Positions 33,847 to 41,544 of a stretch of DNA of 64,000 bases are shown piece after piece. The position numbers and the translations under genes are program-made. The stretch's first letter is position 1. The number at the start of each line of letters is the position of its first letter. This DNA comes from Candidatus Ribeiella danica (GTDB lineage: Bacteria > Chloroflexota > Chloroflexia > Chloroflexales > Roseiflexaceae): contig JADKFS010000013.1 in assembly GCA_016717335.1 (NCBI GenBank), positions 62,001 to 126,000 on the forward strand, in the 5' to 3' direction. The notes beneath the pieces were generated by a model that was not told the DNA's origin, searched no databases, and saw nothing but the letters and a program-made list of their open reading frames with translations.

Positions 33847-34862
33847 GCTCTTCCTCCACATCGCGGCGGCGTCGAGACCCGGAGGCAGAGCCGCGCGAGC
33901 CGATGTTCGAGGTGCGTCACACGCCACTGCCGGAGCCGCCCGAGCCGCTGCGCGACCGCCGCGATTTCTTCGACGAGCTGCCAGAGCCGCGCCCGCGCGT
34001 GACGCGCAAGCAAGTGACACTTGGGCCGCTAAGCACCGAGCTGCGCGGGCAGCTCCCGCTCGACGAGCCAGATCCGGCGGCCCACACTATGCGCGCATCG
34101 CTGCCGAGCCGGCAGGCTGAGCTGCGCCAGGCCGAGGCGCAGCTCCAGCAGCATCACCACCGCGCGCCGGCCTACGCGTCCGCGCCGCGCAGCATGTCGA
34201 TCGAGCTGCCGCGCGGCCGGATGTGGCCGGTTCTGCTGATCGCTGCGATCTGTGGCCTGGTGATCTGGTGGGGGCTCGCGCCGGCCCAAACGATCATCAG
34301 CAACCACACCTTCGGCGGGCTAGCGCCGGCGGCCGGCAATGCCATCACGCGCGCGCTCGGGGCTCAGAGCCAGAACGTGCCGCCCGGCGAGCACTCACTG
34401 CTCGGCTCGCCGACGATCACAGCCGAGATCGTCGATGCCGTGCTGGCGGAGTATGGGTCCCCCGCTCGCGGGACCGGCCAGATCTGGATCGAGCAAGGCC
34501 AGCGCTACGGGATCGACCCGGCGTACGCGCTGGCCTTCTTCATCCACGAGTCGAGCGCCGGGACGAACGCCGGCTGGGCCGGGCTGAAGCCGGGCGGCGG
34601 CAGCACCCACAATATCGGCAATATTATCTGCGCCGGCTACGCGACCTGCTTTGGGCGCTTCCGCGACTACGCGAGCTGGGATGAGGGCATCGAGGACTGG
34701 TACAAGCTGATCAGCACCGAGTATATCGCCGGCCGCAGCGCCTCGACGATCGAGCGGATCATTCCGATCTACGCCCCGGCAAGCGATAACAACGACGTGC
34801 CGAACTATGTCCAGAGCGTCGTCAACCTTGTCGACGGTTGGCGGCAGGGGGCAATCCAGTGA
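33843..34862 (+). CDS. membrane-anchored glucosaminidase/lysozyme-like protein
   Basis: Residues 1-120 are charged and disordered, a membrane helix follows (about 122-146), and the outside part (about 190-335) is a glucosaminidase-like domain: YGIDPAYALAFFIHESSAGT, NIGNIICAGY and FRDYASWDEGIEDWYKLI. The Glu in FIHES is the probable catalytic acid. It should cleave peptidoglycan glycan strands while tethered to the membrane. Second gene of the operon, coupled on both sides (ATGA with the first gene, GTGA with the next). Confidence 0.8.
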   Translation: MSSSSTSRRRRDPEAEPREPMFEVRHTPLPEPPEPLRDRRDFFDELPEPRPRVTRKQVTLGPLSTELRGQLPLDEPDPAAHTMRASLPSRQAELRQAEAQLQQHHHRAPAYASAPRSMSIELPRGRMWPVLLIAAICGLVIWWGLAPAQTIISNHTFGGLAPAAGNAITRALGAQSQNVPPGEHSLLGSPTITAEIVDAVLAEYGSPARGTGQIWIEQGQRYGIDPAYALAFFIHESSAGTNAGWAGLKPGGGSTHNIGNIICAGYATCFGRFRDYASWDEGIEDWYKLISTEYIAGRSASTIERIIPIYAPASDNNDVPNYVQSVVNLVDGWRQGAIQ

Positions 34863-35527
34863 TCGGCGACGGCTGGCCATACCTCACAACCGGGCGCAAG
34901 ATCATGCTCATCCTGGCGTTGATCGGCCTGGGCTACCTGCTGTGGCCCGCAGGCGGGAGCAAGACGGTCATGAGCAGCTGGAGCGGCAACCCCTTCGCGG
35001 CCGCTGCGGTCGCCGGGCTGCCGCGCGCGCAGAGCGGCGGGATCGTCGCCGAGGCGGCGCCGCTGACCGGCCGCGGGCCAGATGATCAGGATATTCCCTT
35101 TGGCAACCCGCTGGGACCGGCCAACACCGTCATGACCCAGGGCTACGGCGTCGGCACGCACGCGCCGGCCAACATCTGGGGCGCGATCGACCTGGCGATC
35201 GACGGCGACGGCGATGGGCAGGCCGACCCGCAGGGCACCCTCGGCACCCCCGTCCACGCGACCCACGCCGGCGTCGTCCACCTGGCCAGCGACACCTGGC
35301 CGGCCGGCAACCACGTCTGGCTCGAGGGCAGCCACTTCAAGACCGGCTACTCGCACCTGAAGGGCTTCGCGGTGCAGGATGGTCAGCAGGTCAGCCGCGG
35401 CGACGTGATCGGCTACGTTGGCTCGACCGGCGAGGCGAGCGGGCCGCACCTGGACTACCAGGTCTGGAAAGACGGCGTCAACGTCAACCCGATCGACTAT
35501 GGCGCTCTCGACGGAGTGAAGCAGTAG
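34859..35527 (+). CDS. M23-like (LytM) domain protein with altered zinc ligands
   Basis: A 222-residue protein: a membrane helix near residues 14-30, then an M23-like domain (about 80-218) with GTLGTPVHATHAGVV, GYSHLKGF, GDVIGYVGSTG and GPHLDYQVW. The normal HxxxD site reads WGAID and the normal HLH reads HLD, so two zinc ligands appear replaced and the domain may be catalytically dead, like EnvC/NlpD-type regulators. The GTG start overlaps the glucosaminidase stop (GTGA). It closes the LexA-boxed operon. Confidence 0.8.
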   Translation: MIGDGWPYLTTGRKIMLILALIGLGYLLWPAGGSKTVMSSWSGNPFAAAAVAGLPRAQSGGIVAEAAPLTGRGPDDQDIPFGNPLGPANTVMTQGYGVGTHAPANIWGAIDLAIDGDGDGQADPQGTLGTPVHATHAGVVHLASDTWPAGNHVWLEGSHFKTGYSHLKGFAVQDGQQVSRGDVIGYVGSTGEASGPHLDYQVWKDGVNVNPIDYGALDGVKQ

Positions 35528-35538
35528 CGGTGTTCTTC

Positions 35539-35811
35539 CGGGGCGGTGCGCCCCCGGCCCCGCGCCACCCAGCGGGTACCCGGGGAACCCGCGCCTCTTC
35601 CCCCAGCCCCCCTCCGGCAAGCAATACCAGCTCAGTTTCATCGATCGTGGTGCAGGCCTGGTACTATTCCAAGCACAGCGAATGCACATCCGCCGCGTGT
35701 GGATTCAGCCAGGCATGGGCCACCAGCGCTGGGCGTGAGTCGGCGCTCTTTTTGGGGTCCAGGGGCGGCGGAGGCACGGGGGGCGCGCAGCTGCCCGCAC
35801 GGGCAGCTGCA
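35539..35811 (+). repeat. GC-capped palindromic element, copy 5
   Basis: Caps GGGGCGGTGCGCCCCCGG and GGTACCCGGGGAACC, CCCCTCCGGCAAGCAATACC, the core pair GTGGTGCAGGCC and GGCATGGGCCACC, then TTTTTGGGGTCCAGGGGCG and a right cap with CAGCTGCCCG/CGGGCAGCTG ending at 35811. Forward orientation. The E1alpha promoter begins 9 nt later. Confidence 0.85.
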
Positions 35812-35819
35812 ACAATCCA

Positions 35820-35848
35820 TTGCGCCCCCTCCCAATCCATGCTACACT
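35820..35848 (+). promoter_or_regulatory. promoter for the E1/E2 operon (or a leader RNA)
   Basis: TTGCGC (35820-35825) and TACACT (35843-35848) are 17 nt apart. Transcription would start near 35855, giving a leader of about 140 nt before the E1alpha ATG. Confidence 0.5.
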
Positions 35849-35854
35849 TAGCGC

Positions 35855-35974
35855 CGACGTAGCGAGCACATCAGCGTTGATGCCAAGCTCCCGCGGCCGC
35901 CTCACAGCATCGTGACCGGCTGCAAGCATATGCCATCAACGCCCCCGGTGTCGCCGCCGGGGGCATTATTGTTT
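35855..35974 (+). ncRNA. structured leader ending in a terminator-like hairpin
   Basis: GCGTTGATG (35874-35882) pairs with CATCAACGC (35934-35942). Inside, GCGGCCG (35893-35899) pairs with CGGCTGC (35917-35923) and TCAC with GTGA. Directly after, GCCCCCGG (35941-35948) pairs with CCGGGGGC (35957-35964), followed by ATTATTGTTT. This is an attenuator-like or small-RNA layout. An 11-codon frame, MPSSRGRLTAS (35880-35915), also lies inside and could be a leader peptide, though it has no clear Shine-Dalgarno. Confidence 0.5.
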
Positions 35975-35995
35975 CAGGGATCAAGGAGTATCGGG

Positions 35996-37006
35996 ATGAC
36001 GTTGAAGGAAACTGAGCCGCTGGCGCTCGAGCGGGCGCCCGGGCTGGACGAGCAGACCTTGCTGGAGATGTACGGCTATATGCTGCTCGCGCGCGCGCTC
36101 GACGAGCGGATGTGGCTGCTCAACCGCTCGGGCAAGGCCCCGTTCGTCATATCGTGCCAGGGCCACGAGGCCGCCCAGGTCGGCGCGGCGTTCGCGCTGC
36201 AGCGCGGCAAGGACTTCACGCTGCCGTACTACCGCGGGCTTGGCACAGTGCTGGTGATGGGCCTGACGCCGCGCGAGGTGATGCTGGCGATCTTCGCGCG
36301 CGCCGCCGATCCCGCCAGCGGCGGCCGGCAGATGCCCGCGCACTACGGCCACCGCCGGCTCAAGATCGTCACGCAGTCCAGCCCGGTCGGCACGCAGATC
36401 GTGCACGCGACCGGGATCGGCCTGGCCGAGAAGATCAAGGGCGGCGACGCGGTGGCCTGGACCTCGTTCGGCGAGGGCACTTCCAGCCAGGGCGACTTCC
36501 ACGAGGGCATCAACCTGGCGGCGGTCCAGCAGCTGCCGGTGATCTTCCAGTGCGAGAACAACGACTACGCGATCTCGGTGCCGATGAGCAAGCAAATGGC
36601 GATCGCGAGCGTGGCCGACCGCGGAGTCGCCTACGGCATCCCCGGCGTCAAGGTCGACGGCACCGACGTGCTGGCGGCCTACGCCGCCACGGCGGCGGCG
36701 GTCGCGCGCGCGCGCGCCGGCGAGGGGCCGACGCTGATCGAGGCCAAGTGCGTGCGCCTGACCCCGCACTCCAGCGACGACAATGACCGCACCTACCGGC
36801 CGGCCGCCGAGCTGAAGGAGATGCGGACCCACGACCCGATCGCGCGCTTCCACGACTACCTGATCGAGCACGGCGCGCTGGACGACGCCACCGAGCAGGA
36901 GCTGCGCGAGCGCATCAAAGACGAGGTCAACGACGCCACCAGCTTCGCCGAGCAATCACCGCTGCCGGACCCGGCGACGCTGGCCAAGCATGTCTACGCA
37001 GAGTAG
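35996..37006 (+). CDS. 2-oxoacid dehydrogenase E1 component, alpha subunit (branched-chain type)
   Basis: The thiamine-diphosphate-binding E1alpha. The TPP/Mg motif is visible as FGEGTSSQGDFHEGINLA...CENNDYAIS, and the regulatory loop segment PHSSDDNDRTYR is of the branched-chain 2-oxoacid dehydrogenase kind. Length (336 residues) is normal. AAGGAG lies 8 nt before the ATG. With the E1beta and E2 genes it forms a complex that decarboxylates 2-oxoacids to acyl-CoA; pyruvate and branched-chain acids cannot be distinguished from sequence here. No E3 gene is in the window. Confidence 0.93.
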   Translation: MTLKETEPLALERAPGLDEQTLLEMYGYMLLARALDERMWLLNRSGKAPFVISCQGHEAAQVGAAFALQRGKDFTLPYYRGLGTVLVMGLTPREVMLAIFARAADPASGGRQMPAHYGHRRLKIVTQSSPVGTQIVHATGIGLAEKIKGGDAVAWTSFGEGTSSQGDFHEGINLAAVQQLPVIFQCENNDYAISVPMSKQMAIASVADRGVAYGIPGVKVDGTDVLAAYAATAAAVARARAGEGPTLIEAKCVRLTPHSSDDNDRTYRPAAELKEMRTHDPIARFHDYLIEHGALDDATEQELRERIKDEVNDATSFAEQSPLPDPATLAKHVYAE

Positions 37007-37028
37007 TACGTCGATGGCATTCTAGACA

Positions 37029-37095
37029 GCGACAAGATGACAAGATGACATTGTCTGCCAAAGGAGCATCTTGTCACCCGGTCACCTTCTGTCAG
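37029..37095. repeat. octamer (TGACAAGA) inverted array between E1alpha and E1beta
   Basis: GACAAGATG units (37031-37047) face CATCTTGTC (37067-37075) and further units to 37095. The array fills most of the gap between the two genes up to the E1beta Shine-Dalgarno. Confidence 0.8.
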
Positions 37096-37117
37096 GTTTG
37101 TGGAGCAAGGGAGGACT

Positions 37118-38104
37118 ATGGCCGAGATAACACTGCTAGAGGCGATCCGGCAGGGCATCGACGAGCTGATGGCGGCGGACTCGCGCGTGTTCGTGTTCGG
37201 CGAGGATGTCGGCAAGCGCGGCGGGGTGTTTCGCGTCACCGAGGGGCTGTTCGACAAGTACGGCCCGCTGCGGATCATCGACGCGCCGCTGGCGGAGAGC
37301 GTGATCGCCGGCGCGGCGATCGGCGCGGCGATGAACGACACACTGCCGATCGCCGAGATCCAGTTCGCCGACTTCATCGCGCCGGCCTACAACCAGATCG
37401 TCCAGGAGGCCGCGCGCATCCGCTACCGCTCGAACGGCGACTGGAACGTGCCGATGGTCATCCGCGCACCCTACGGCGGCGGCATCCACGGCGCGCTGTA
37501 CCACTCGCAGAGCATCGAGGCGATCTTCTGCCACGTCCCCGGCCTCAAGGTCGTCGCGCCCGCGACACCCTACGATGCCAAGGGCCTGCTGAAATCCAGC
37601 GTCGAGGACCCCGACCCGGTGCTGTTCCTGGAGCACAAGAAGTGCTACCGGCTGATCAAGGGCGACGTGCCGGACGAAGACTACCGCATCCCGATCGGCA
37701 AGGCCGACATCAAGCGGCCCGGCCGCGACATGACCGTGATCGCCTACGGGCTGATGCTGCACTACAGCCTCGCAGCGGCCGAGGAGCTGGCGATCAAGGA
37801 CGGCGTCGACGTGGAGGTGCTCGACCTGCGCACGCTGCGCCCGCTCGACCTGGAGACGATCCTGGCGAGCGTCCGCAAGACCTCGAAGGCGCTGATCGTC
37901 CACGAGGACAACCTGACCGGCGGGCTAGGCGGCGAGATCGCGGCGCTGATCGGCCAGCACGCCTTCGAGCACCTCGACGCGCCGATCACCCGCGTCTGCG
38001 GGCCGGACGTGCCGTCGATGCCGTACAGCAAGCCGCTCGAGGATGCGTTCATGCCATCGCCGGCGAAGATTGCGGACGCGATGCGGAGGCTAGCCGCCTA
38101 CTGA
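37118..38104 (+). CDS. 2-oxoacid dehydrogenase E1 component, beta subunit
   Basis: A 328-residue E1beta: EDVGKRGGVFRVTEGL, DAPLAESVIAGAAIGAAM, EIQFADFIAPAYNQI and VLDLRTLRPLD are characteristic of the branched-chain/acetoin/pyruvate E1beta group. GGGAGG precedes the ATG. It pairs with the E1alpha subunit as a heterotetramer. Its stop codon is directly followed by the heptamer array that fills the gap to the E2 gene. Confidence 0.95.
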   Translation: MAEITLLEAIRQGIDELMAADSRVFVFGEDVGKRGGVFRVTEGLFDKYGPLRIIDAPLAESVIAGAAIGAAMNDTLPIAEIQFADFIAPAYNQIVQEAARIRYRSNGDWNVPMVIRAPYGGGIHGALYHSQSIEAIFCHVPGLKVVAPATPYDAKGLLKSSVEDPDPVLFLEHKKCYRLIKGDVPDEDYRIPIGKADIKRPGRDMTVIAYGLMLHYSLAAAEELAIKDGVDVEVLDLRTLRPLDLETILASVRKTSKALIVHEDNLTGGLGGEIAALIGQHAFEHLDAPITRVCGPDVPSMPYSKPLEDAFMPSPAKIADAMRRLAAY

Positions 38105-38166
38105 ATTGCAGATTGTAGATTGTAGATTGCAGATTGAGATCTCATCTACAATCTGCAATCTGCAAT
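38105..38166. repeat. heptamer (ATTGYAG) inverted array
   Basis: ATTGCAG, ATTGTAG x2, ATTGCAG, ATTGAGA on the left (38105-38139) face complementary units to 38166 around a central GAGATCTC. The first base follows the E1beta stop codon and the last precedes the E2 Shine-Dalgarno (GGGGGAGAG). Confidence 0.93.
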
Positions 38167-38177
38167 GGGGGAGAGCG

Positions 38178-39536
38178 ATGGCGACCGAGATCAAGATGCC
38201 CCAGCTCGGCGAAAGCGTGACCGAGGGGACGATCGGCAAGTGGCTGAAGCAGCCCGGCGACCATGTGGAGAAGTACGAGGCGCTGCTCGAGGTGACGACC
38301 GACAAGGTCGACACGGAGGTGCCCGCGCCGGTGGACGGCATCCTGCGCGAGATCGCGGTGCCGGAGGGCACGACGGTGCGGGTCGGCACGCTGCTGGCGG
38401 TGCTTGACGAGCCGGGCGGCGAGGCCGCGAGCGACGGTGGCCGCGCCACAGCTCAAAACGAGGAGGCGCGCGCGTCGAACGGCCAGGATCAACGTTCAAC
38501 CGTTGAAACGCTCGAACGTTCGAACACCTTCGTCTCGCCCGTGGTGGCCCGGCTGGTGGCCGAGCACAGCCTCGACCTGAGCGGGATCGCGGGCACCGGA
38601 GCGGGCGGGCGCGTGACCAAGCAGGACGTGCTGAAGTTCGTCGAGGCGCGCAAGACCGGCCCGGCGCCGGCCAGCGCCAGGGCATCCGGCGCGCCCGCGC
38701 GGGCCACCTACGAGCCCGCGATCCAGGAAGCGGCAACCTCCGGCCCGCAGGTGGGTGCGCCGGCCGAGGCAAAAGCCACTGCAGCGCCAATCGCGACAGA
38801 GGCTGCCGGCGCCGCGGCCCCTTCGGCATTCGACATCCCCGAAGACGCCGAGATCGTGCCGCTCACGGCGATGCGCCGCTCGATCGCCGAGCATATGGTC
38901 CGCTCGCGCCGGGTCGCGCCGCACGTGACGACCGTGTTCGAGCTAGATGTGAGCCGGCTCGCGGCGCACCGCGAGCGCCGCAAGGCCGAGTTCGAGCGCC
39001 AGGGCGTCAAGCTGACTTTCACGCCCTACTTCGTGCAGGCGGCAGTGGCTGCGCTGCAGGCCGTGCCGAGTGTCAACGCCAGCTACAGCGACGAGGGAAT
39101 CGTCATGCACCGGCGCATCCACGTCGGCGTGGCGGTGGCGCTGGAGGAGGGGCTGATCGTGCCGGTGCTGCGCGACGCTGACGAGAAGAACCTGCTCGGG
39201 CTGGCGCGCGCGGTGAACGACCTGTCCGAGCGCGCGCGCGGCCGCCGGCTCAAGCCGGACGAGACCCAGGGCGGCACGTTCACGATCACCAACCACGGCG
39301 TGAGCGGCAGCCTGTTCGCCGCCCCGATCATCAACCAGCCACAGGCGGCCATCCTGGGCGTCGGCGCGATCCAGAAGCGCGCGGTCGTGATCACCCAGAA
39401 CGACGTCGACGCGATCGCCATCCGCCCGATGTGCTACCTGTCGCTGACGATCGACCACCGGCTGCTCGACGGCGCGACGGCCGACCGGTTCCTGGGCGTG
39501 ATGAAGGAGTTCCTGGAGCGCTACGCGGACTCGTAG
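38178..39536 (+). CDS. dihydrolipoamide acyltransferase (E2) of the 2-oxoacid dehydrogenase complex
   Basis: Lipoyl domain at residues 1-78 with the lipoylated Lys in TTDKVDT, a variable linker, a peripheral-subunit-binding domain (about 120-155: VSPVVARLVAEHSLDLSGIAGTG), a second linker, and the catalytic domain (about 225-450) ending in DHRLLDGATADRF with its His and Asp. All functional residues are present. The first linker (about residues 105-117, RSTVETLERSNT) is encoded by a palindromic repeat at 38492-38526. It forms an operon with E1alpha and E1beta. Confidence 0.95.
   Translation: MATEIKMPQLGESVTEGTIGKWLKQPGDHVEKYEALLEVTTDKVDTEVPAPVDGILREIAVPEGTTVRVGTLLAVLDEPGGEAASDGGRATAQNEEARASNGQDQRSTVETLERSNTFVSPVVARLVAEHSLDLSGIAGTGAGGRVTKQDVLKFVEARKTGPAPASARASGAPARATYEPAIQEAATSGPQVGAPAEAKATAAPIATEAAGAAAPSAFDIPEDAEIVPLTAMRRSIAEHMVRSRRVAPHVTTVFELDVSRLAAHRERRKAEFERQGVKLTFTPYFVQAAVAALQAVPSVNASYSDEGIVMHRRIHVGVAVALEEGLIVPVLRDADEKNLLGLARAVNDLSERARGRRLKPDETQGGTFTITNHGVSGSLFAAPIINQPQAAILGVGAIQKRAVVITQNDVDAIAIRPMCYLSLTIDHRLLDGATADRFLGVMKEFLERYADS
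38492..38526. repeat. palindromic repeat fragment inside the E2 linker
   Basis: ACGTTCAACCGTTGAAACGC and CTCGAACGTTCGAACA form overlapping palindromes of the GTTCAAC/GTTGAAC kind, with roughly 7-nt period. It lies in frame in the flexible linker between lipoyl and subunit-binding domains. Confidence 0.6.
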
Positions 39537-39556
39537 CGCGCTGATCAGAAGCTGTC

Positions 39557-39665
39557 CGAGAAGGAACCACCAAGGCACCAAGCCACCAAGAATCACGCTA
39601 CAATCGCCGCCGTCGATCGCGTCTCGGCACATCAACCCTTGGTGCCTTCGTGTCTTGGTGGTACA
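39557..39665. repeat. octamer (CCACCAAG) inverted array
   Basis: AACCACCAAGGCACCAAGCC and following units (39565-39591) face CTTGGTGCC/TCTTGGTGGT units (39641-39662). It lies 20 nt after the E2 stop and may end the operon transcript. Confidence 0.85.
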
Positions 39666-39721
39666 AGAGCTTTAGAGACGCCACTCAGACTTTAGGCGGT
39701 TCTCGCGTACATCCGTTCTGC

Positions 39722-39727
39722 TATAAT
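39722..39727 (+). promoter_or_regulatory. -10 box of the YcaQ-like gene
   Basis: TATAAT at 39722-39727 lies 29 nt before the ATG at 39757. The -35 (GTTCTC) is weak and GTTC occurs twice, but the inverted GAAC half needed for a LexA box is absent. Confidence 0.5.
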
Positions 39728-39756
39728 AGGCGCATCGCAATGCTATGGAGCGAAGG

Positions 39757-40956
39757 ATGCACCTATCCCACACCGCTGCGCAGGCGCTGATGCTCGCCGC
39801 GCAGGGGCTGCAGCGCCGCCCCGACCATGCGGCGACCAAGGCAGATCTGATCGAGACGATCCGGCACATGGCCGCGCTGCAGATCGACACGATCCACGTC
39901 GTGGCGCGCAGCCCGTACCTGGTGCTGTGGAGCAGGCTGGGCGCCTACCCAACCGAGTGGCTGACCGACCTGCTGGCCGAGGGCGAGCTGTTCGAGTACT
40001 GGGCGCACGAGGCCTGCTTCCTGCCGATCGATGACTACCCGCTCTACCGCAATCGCATGCTCGACGCGGCGAATATGGGCTGGAAGTATGCCCGCGAGTG
40101 GGCCGCGCAGAACCGACCGGCGATCGACGACATGCTGGCGCACATCCGCGCGAACGGCCCGGTTCGCTCGGCCGACTTCGCGCGCACCGACGGACAGGGC
40201 GGCCAGTGGTGGGACTGGAAGACCGAAAAGCGCGCGCTCGAGACGCTGTTCACAGCCGGCGAGCTGATGATCGCGCGCCGCCACAACTTCCAGCGGATCT
40301 ACGACCTGCGCGAGCGCGTGCTGCCGGACTGGGACGACGCGCGGCTGCCGCCGATCGAGCAGGTGCGCCGCACCCTGGCGCTCAAGGCCGTGCGCGCGCT
40401 CGGCGTGACCACGGCGCGCTGGGTGGCCGACTACTTCCGGACCGGCCTGAAGGAGACGATCGCCCTGCCGGCGCAGCTGGCCCAGGAAGGCGCGCTGGTG
40501 CCGGTCGAAGTCGAGGGCTGGAGCCAGCCGGCCTACATCCACCCAGACAACCTGGCGCTGGCCAAGGCCGCGGCGGCGGGCGAGCTCCGGCCCGAGCTGA
40601 CGACGCTGCTCTCGCCGTTCGACCCGCTGGTGTGGGACCGCGCGCGCGCGCTGGCGATGTTCGGCTTCGACTACCGGATCGAGTGCTACACGCCCGCGCC
40701 CAAGCGCCGCTACGGCTACTTCACGCTGCCGATCCTGCGGCGCGGCCAGCTGATCGGCCGGCTCGACCCCAAGGCCCACCGCAAAGAGCAGCGCTTCGAG
40801 GTCAAGGCGCTGCACCTCGAGCCTGGCGTCGCCGTGACCGACGAGCTGGCAGCCGACCTCGCCGGCGCGCTGCGCGACTGCGCGGCCTGGCACGGCACGC
40901 CCGAGGTCGACGTGCGCTGGTCGGACCCGCCGGAGCTGGCCAGGCTTCTTGGCTGA
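39757..40956 (+). CDS. YcaQ-like winged-helix DNA glycosylase family protein
   Basis: A 399-residue member of the HTH_42/YcaQ-AlkX family, whose characterised members unhook DNA interstrand crosslinks. The QxD active-site motif is present in AALQIDTIHVVARSPYLVLWSRLG near the N-terminus, followed by the FEYWAHEACFLP segment and the C-terminal LSPFDPLVWDRAR and FEVKALHLEPGV segments. The ATG at 39757 is preferred because GGAG lies 6 nt upstream; an ATG four codons earlier has none. It follows the E2 gene but has its own promoter. Confidence 0.88.
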   Translation: MHLSHTAAQALMLAAQGLQRRPDHAATKADLIETIRHMAALQIDTIHVVARSPYLVLWSRLGAYPTEWLTDLLAEGELFEYWAHEACFLPIDDYPLYRNRMLDAANMGWKYAREWAAQNRPAIDDMLAHIRANGPVRSADFARTDGQGGQWWDWKTEKRALETLFTAGELMIARRHNFQRIYDLRERVLPDWDDARLPPIEQVRRTLALKAVRALGVTTARWVADYFRTGLKETIALPAQLAQEGALVPVEVEGWSQPAYIHPDNLALAKAAAAGELRPELTTLLSPFDPLVWDRARALAMFGFDYRIECYTPAPKRRYGYFTLPILRRGQLIGRLDPKAHRKEQRFEVKALHLEPGVAVTDELAADLAGALRDCAAWHGTPEVDVRWSDPPELARLLG

Positions 40957-40970
40957 TTCGGCGGGGCGCC

Positions 40971-41462
40971 GCGCCCCGGCCCCCGCCTGACTGTCGCGGC
41001 GCGCGAGATTTCTCCGGGGCGCTGCGCCCCCGGCCTCCCGCCTGTTCGTTCACCAAGGGCGACTCGTTTTTCCAGGGCGCTGCACCCCCGGCCCCCCGCC
41101 CGGGGGAACCCACACCGGTTCAGGCGGCTGCGCCAGCTGTCTTTCCGGCGCGCTGCGCCCCCCGGCCCCCCCGGGGGAACCCACGCCGGTTCCCCCGGTC
41201 CCCCTCCGGCAAAGAACGCCGTCTCAGGTGCACGGCTGGTGGCGCATGCCTCACACCCTTCCGAGCACGGCCTGTACCCATCCCGCCGCGCCTGGATTCA
41301 GCCGGGCATGCGCGTCAGGCACTGCACATGAGGCAGCATCTTTTTGGGGTCCAGGGGCGCGCCCCCCGCTCGCCAAGTGGAAGGCAGGCAGCCCGCGAGG
41401 GCACGGGGGGGCGCGTAGCCCCCGCAAGCCCTGGGGACCGCCAGCGCCCACGGGGGTGCAAA
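40971..41462 (+). repeat. GC-capped palindromic element, copy 6 (four left caps)
   Basis: Caps of the GGGGCGC(T/C)GCGCCCC kind occur at about 40972, 41014, 41076 and 41148, then CCCCTCCGGCAAAGAACGCC, the core pair GGTGGCGCATGCC and GGGCATGCGCG, TTTTTGGGGTCCAGGGGCGC and right caps to 41462. Forward orientation. The repeated caps make this the longest copy. Confidence 0.85.
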
Positions 41463-41544
41463 GAAGAAAAGATAGTTGCGCGCGCGCCCAAGTCCAAGTA
41501 TAGTGGTGTGCAACACAATCAGTGAGATCCACAGGAGTCACTCT

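Noticed and set aside
36000..39536. Assigning the E1/E2 operon firmly to pyruvate dehydrogenase
   Set aside because: The E1 motifs are of the branched-chain type and no E3 or regulatory gene is present; substrate specificity cannot be read from this sequence.
39699..39727. LexA box before the YcaQ-like DNA repair gene
   Set aside because: Two GTTC half-sites are present but as direct, widely spaced copies; no GAAC-N4-GTTC palindrome exists.
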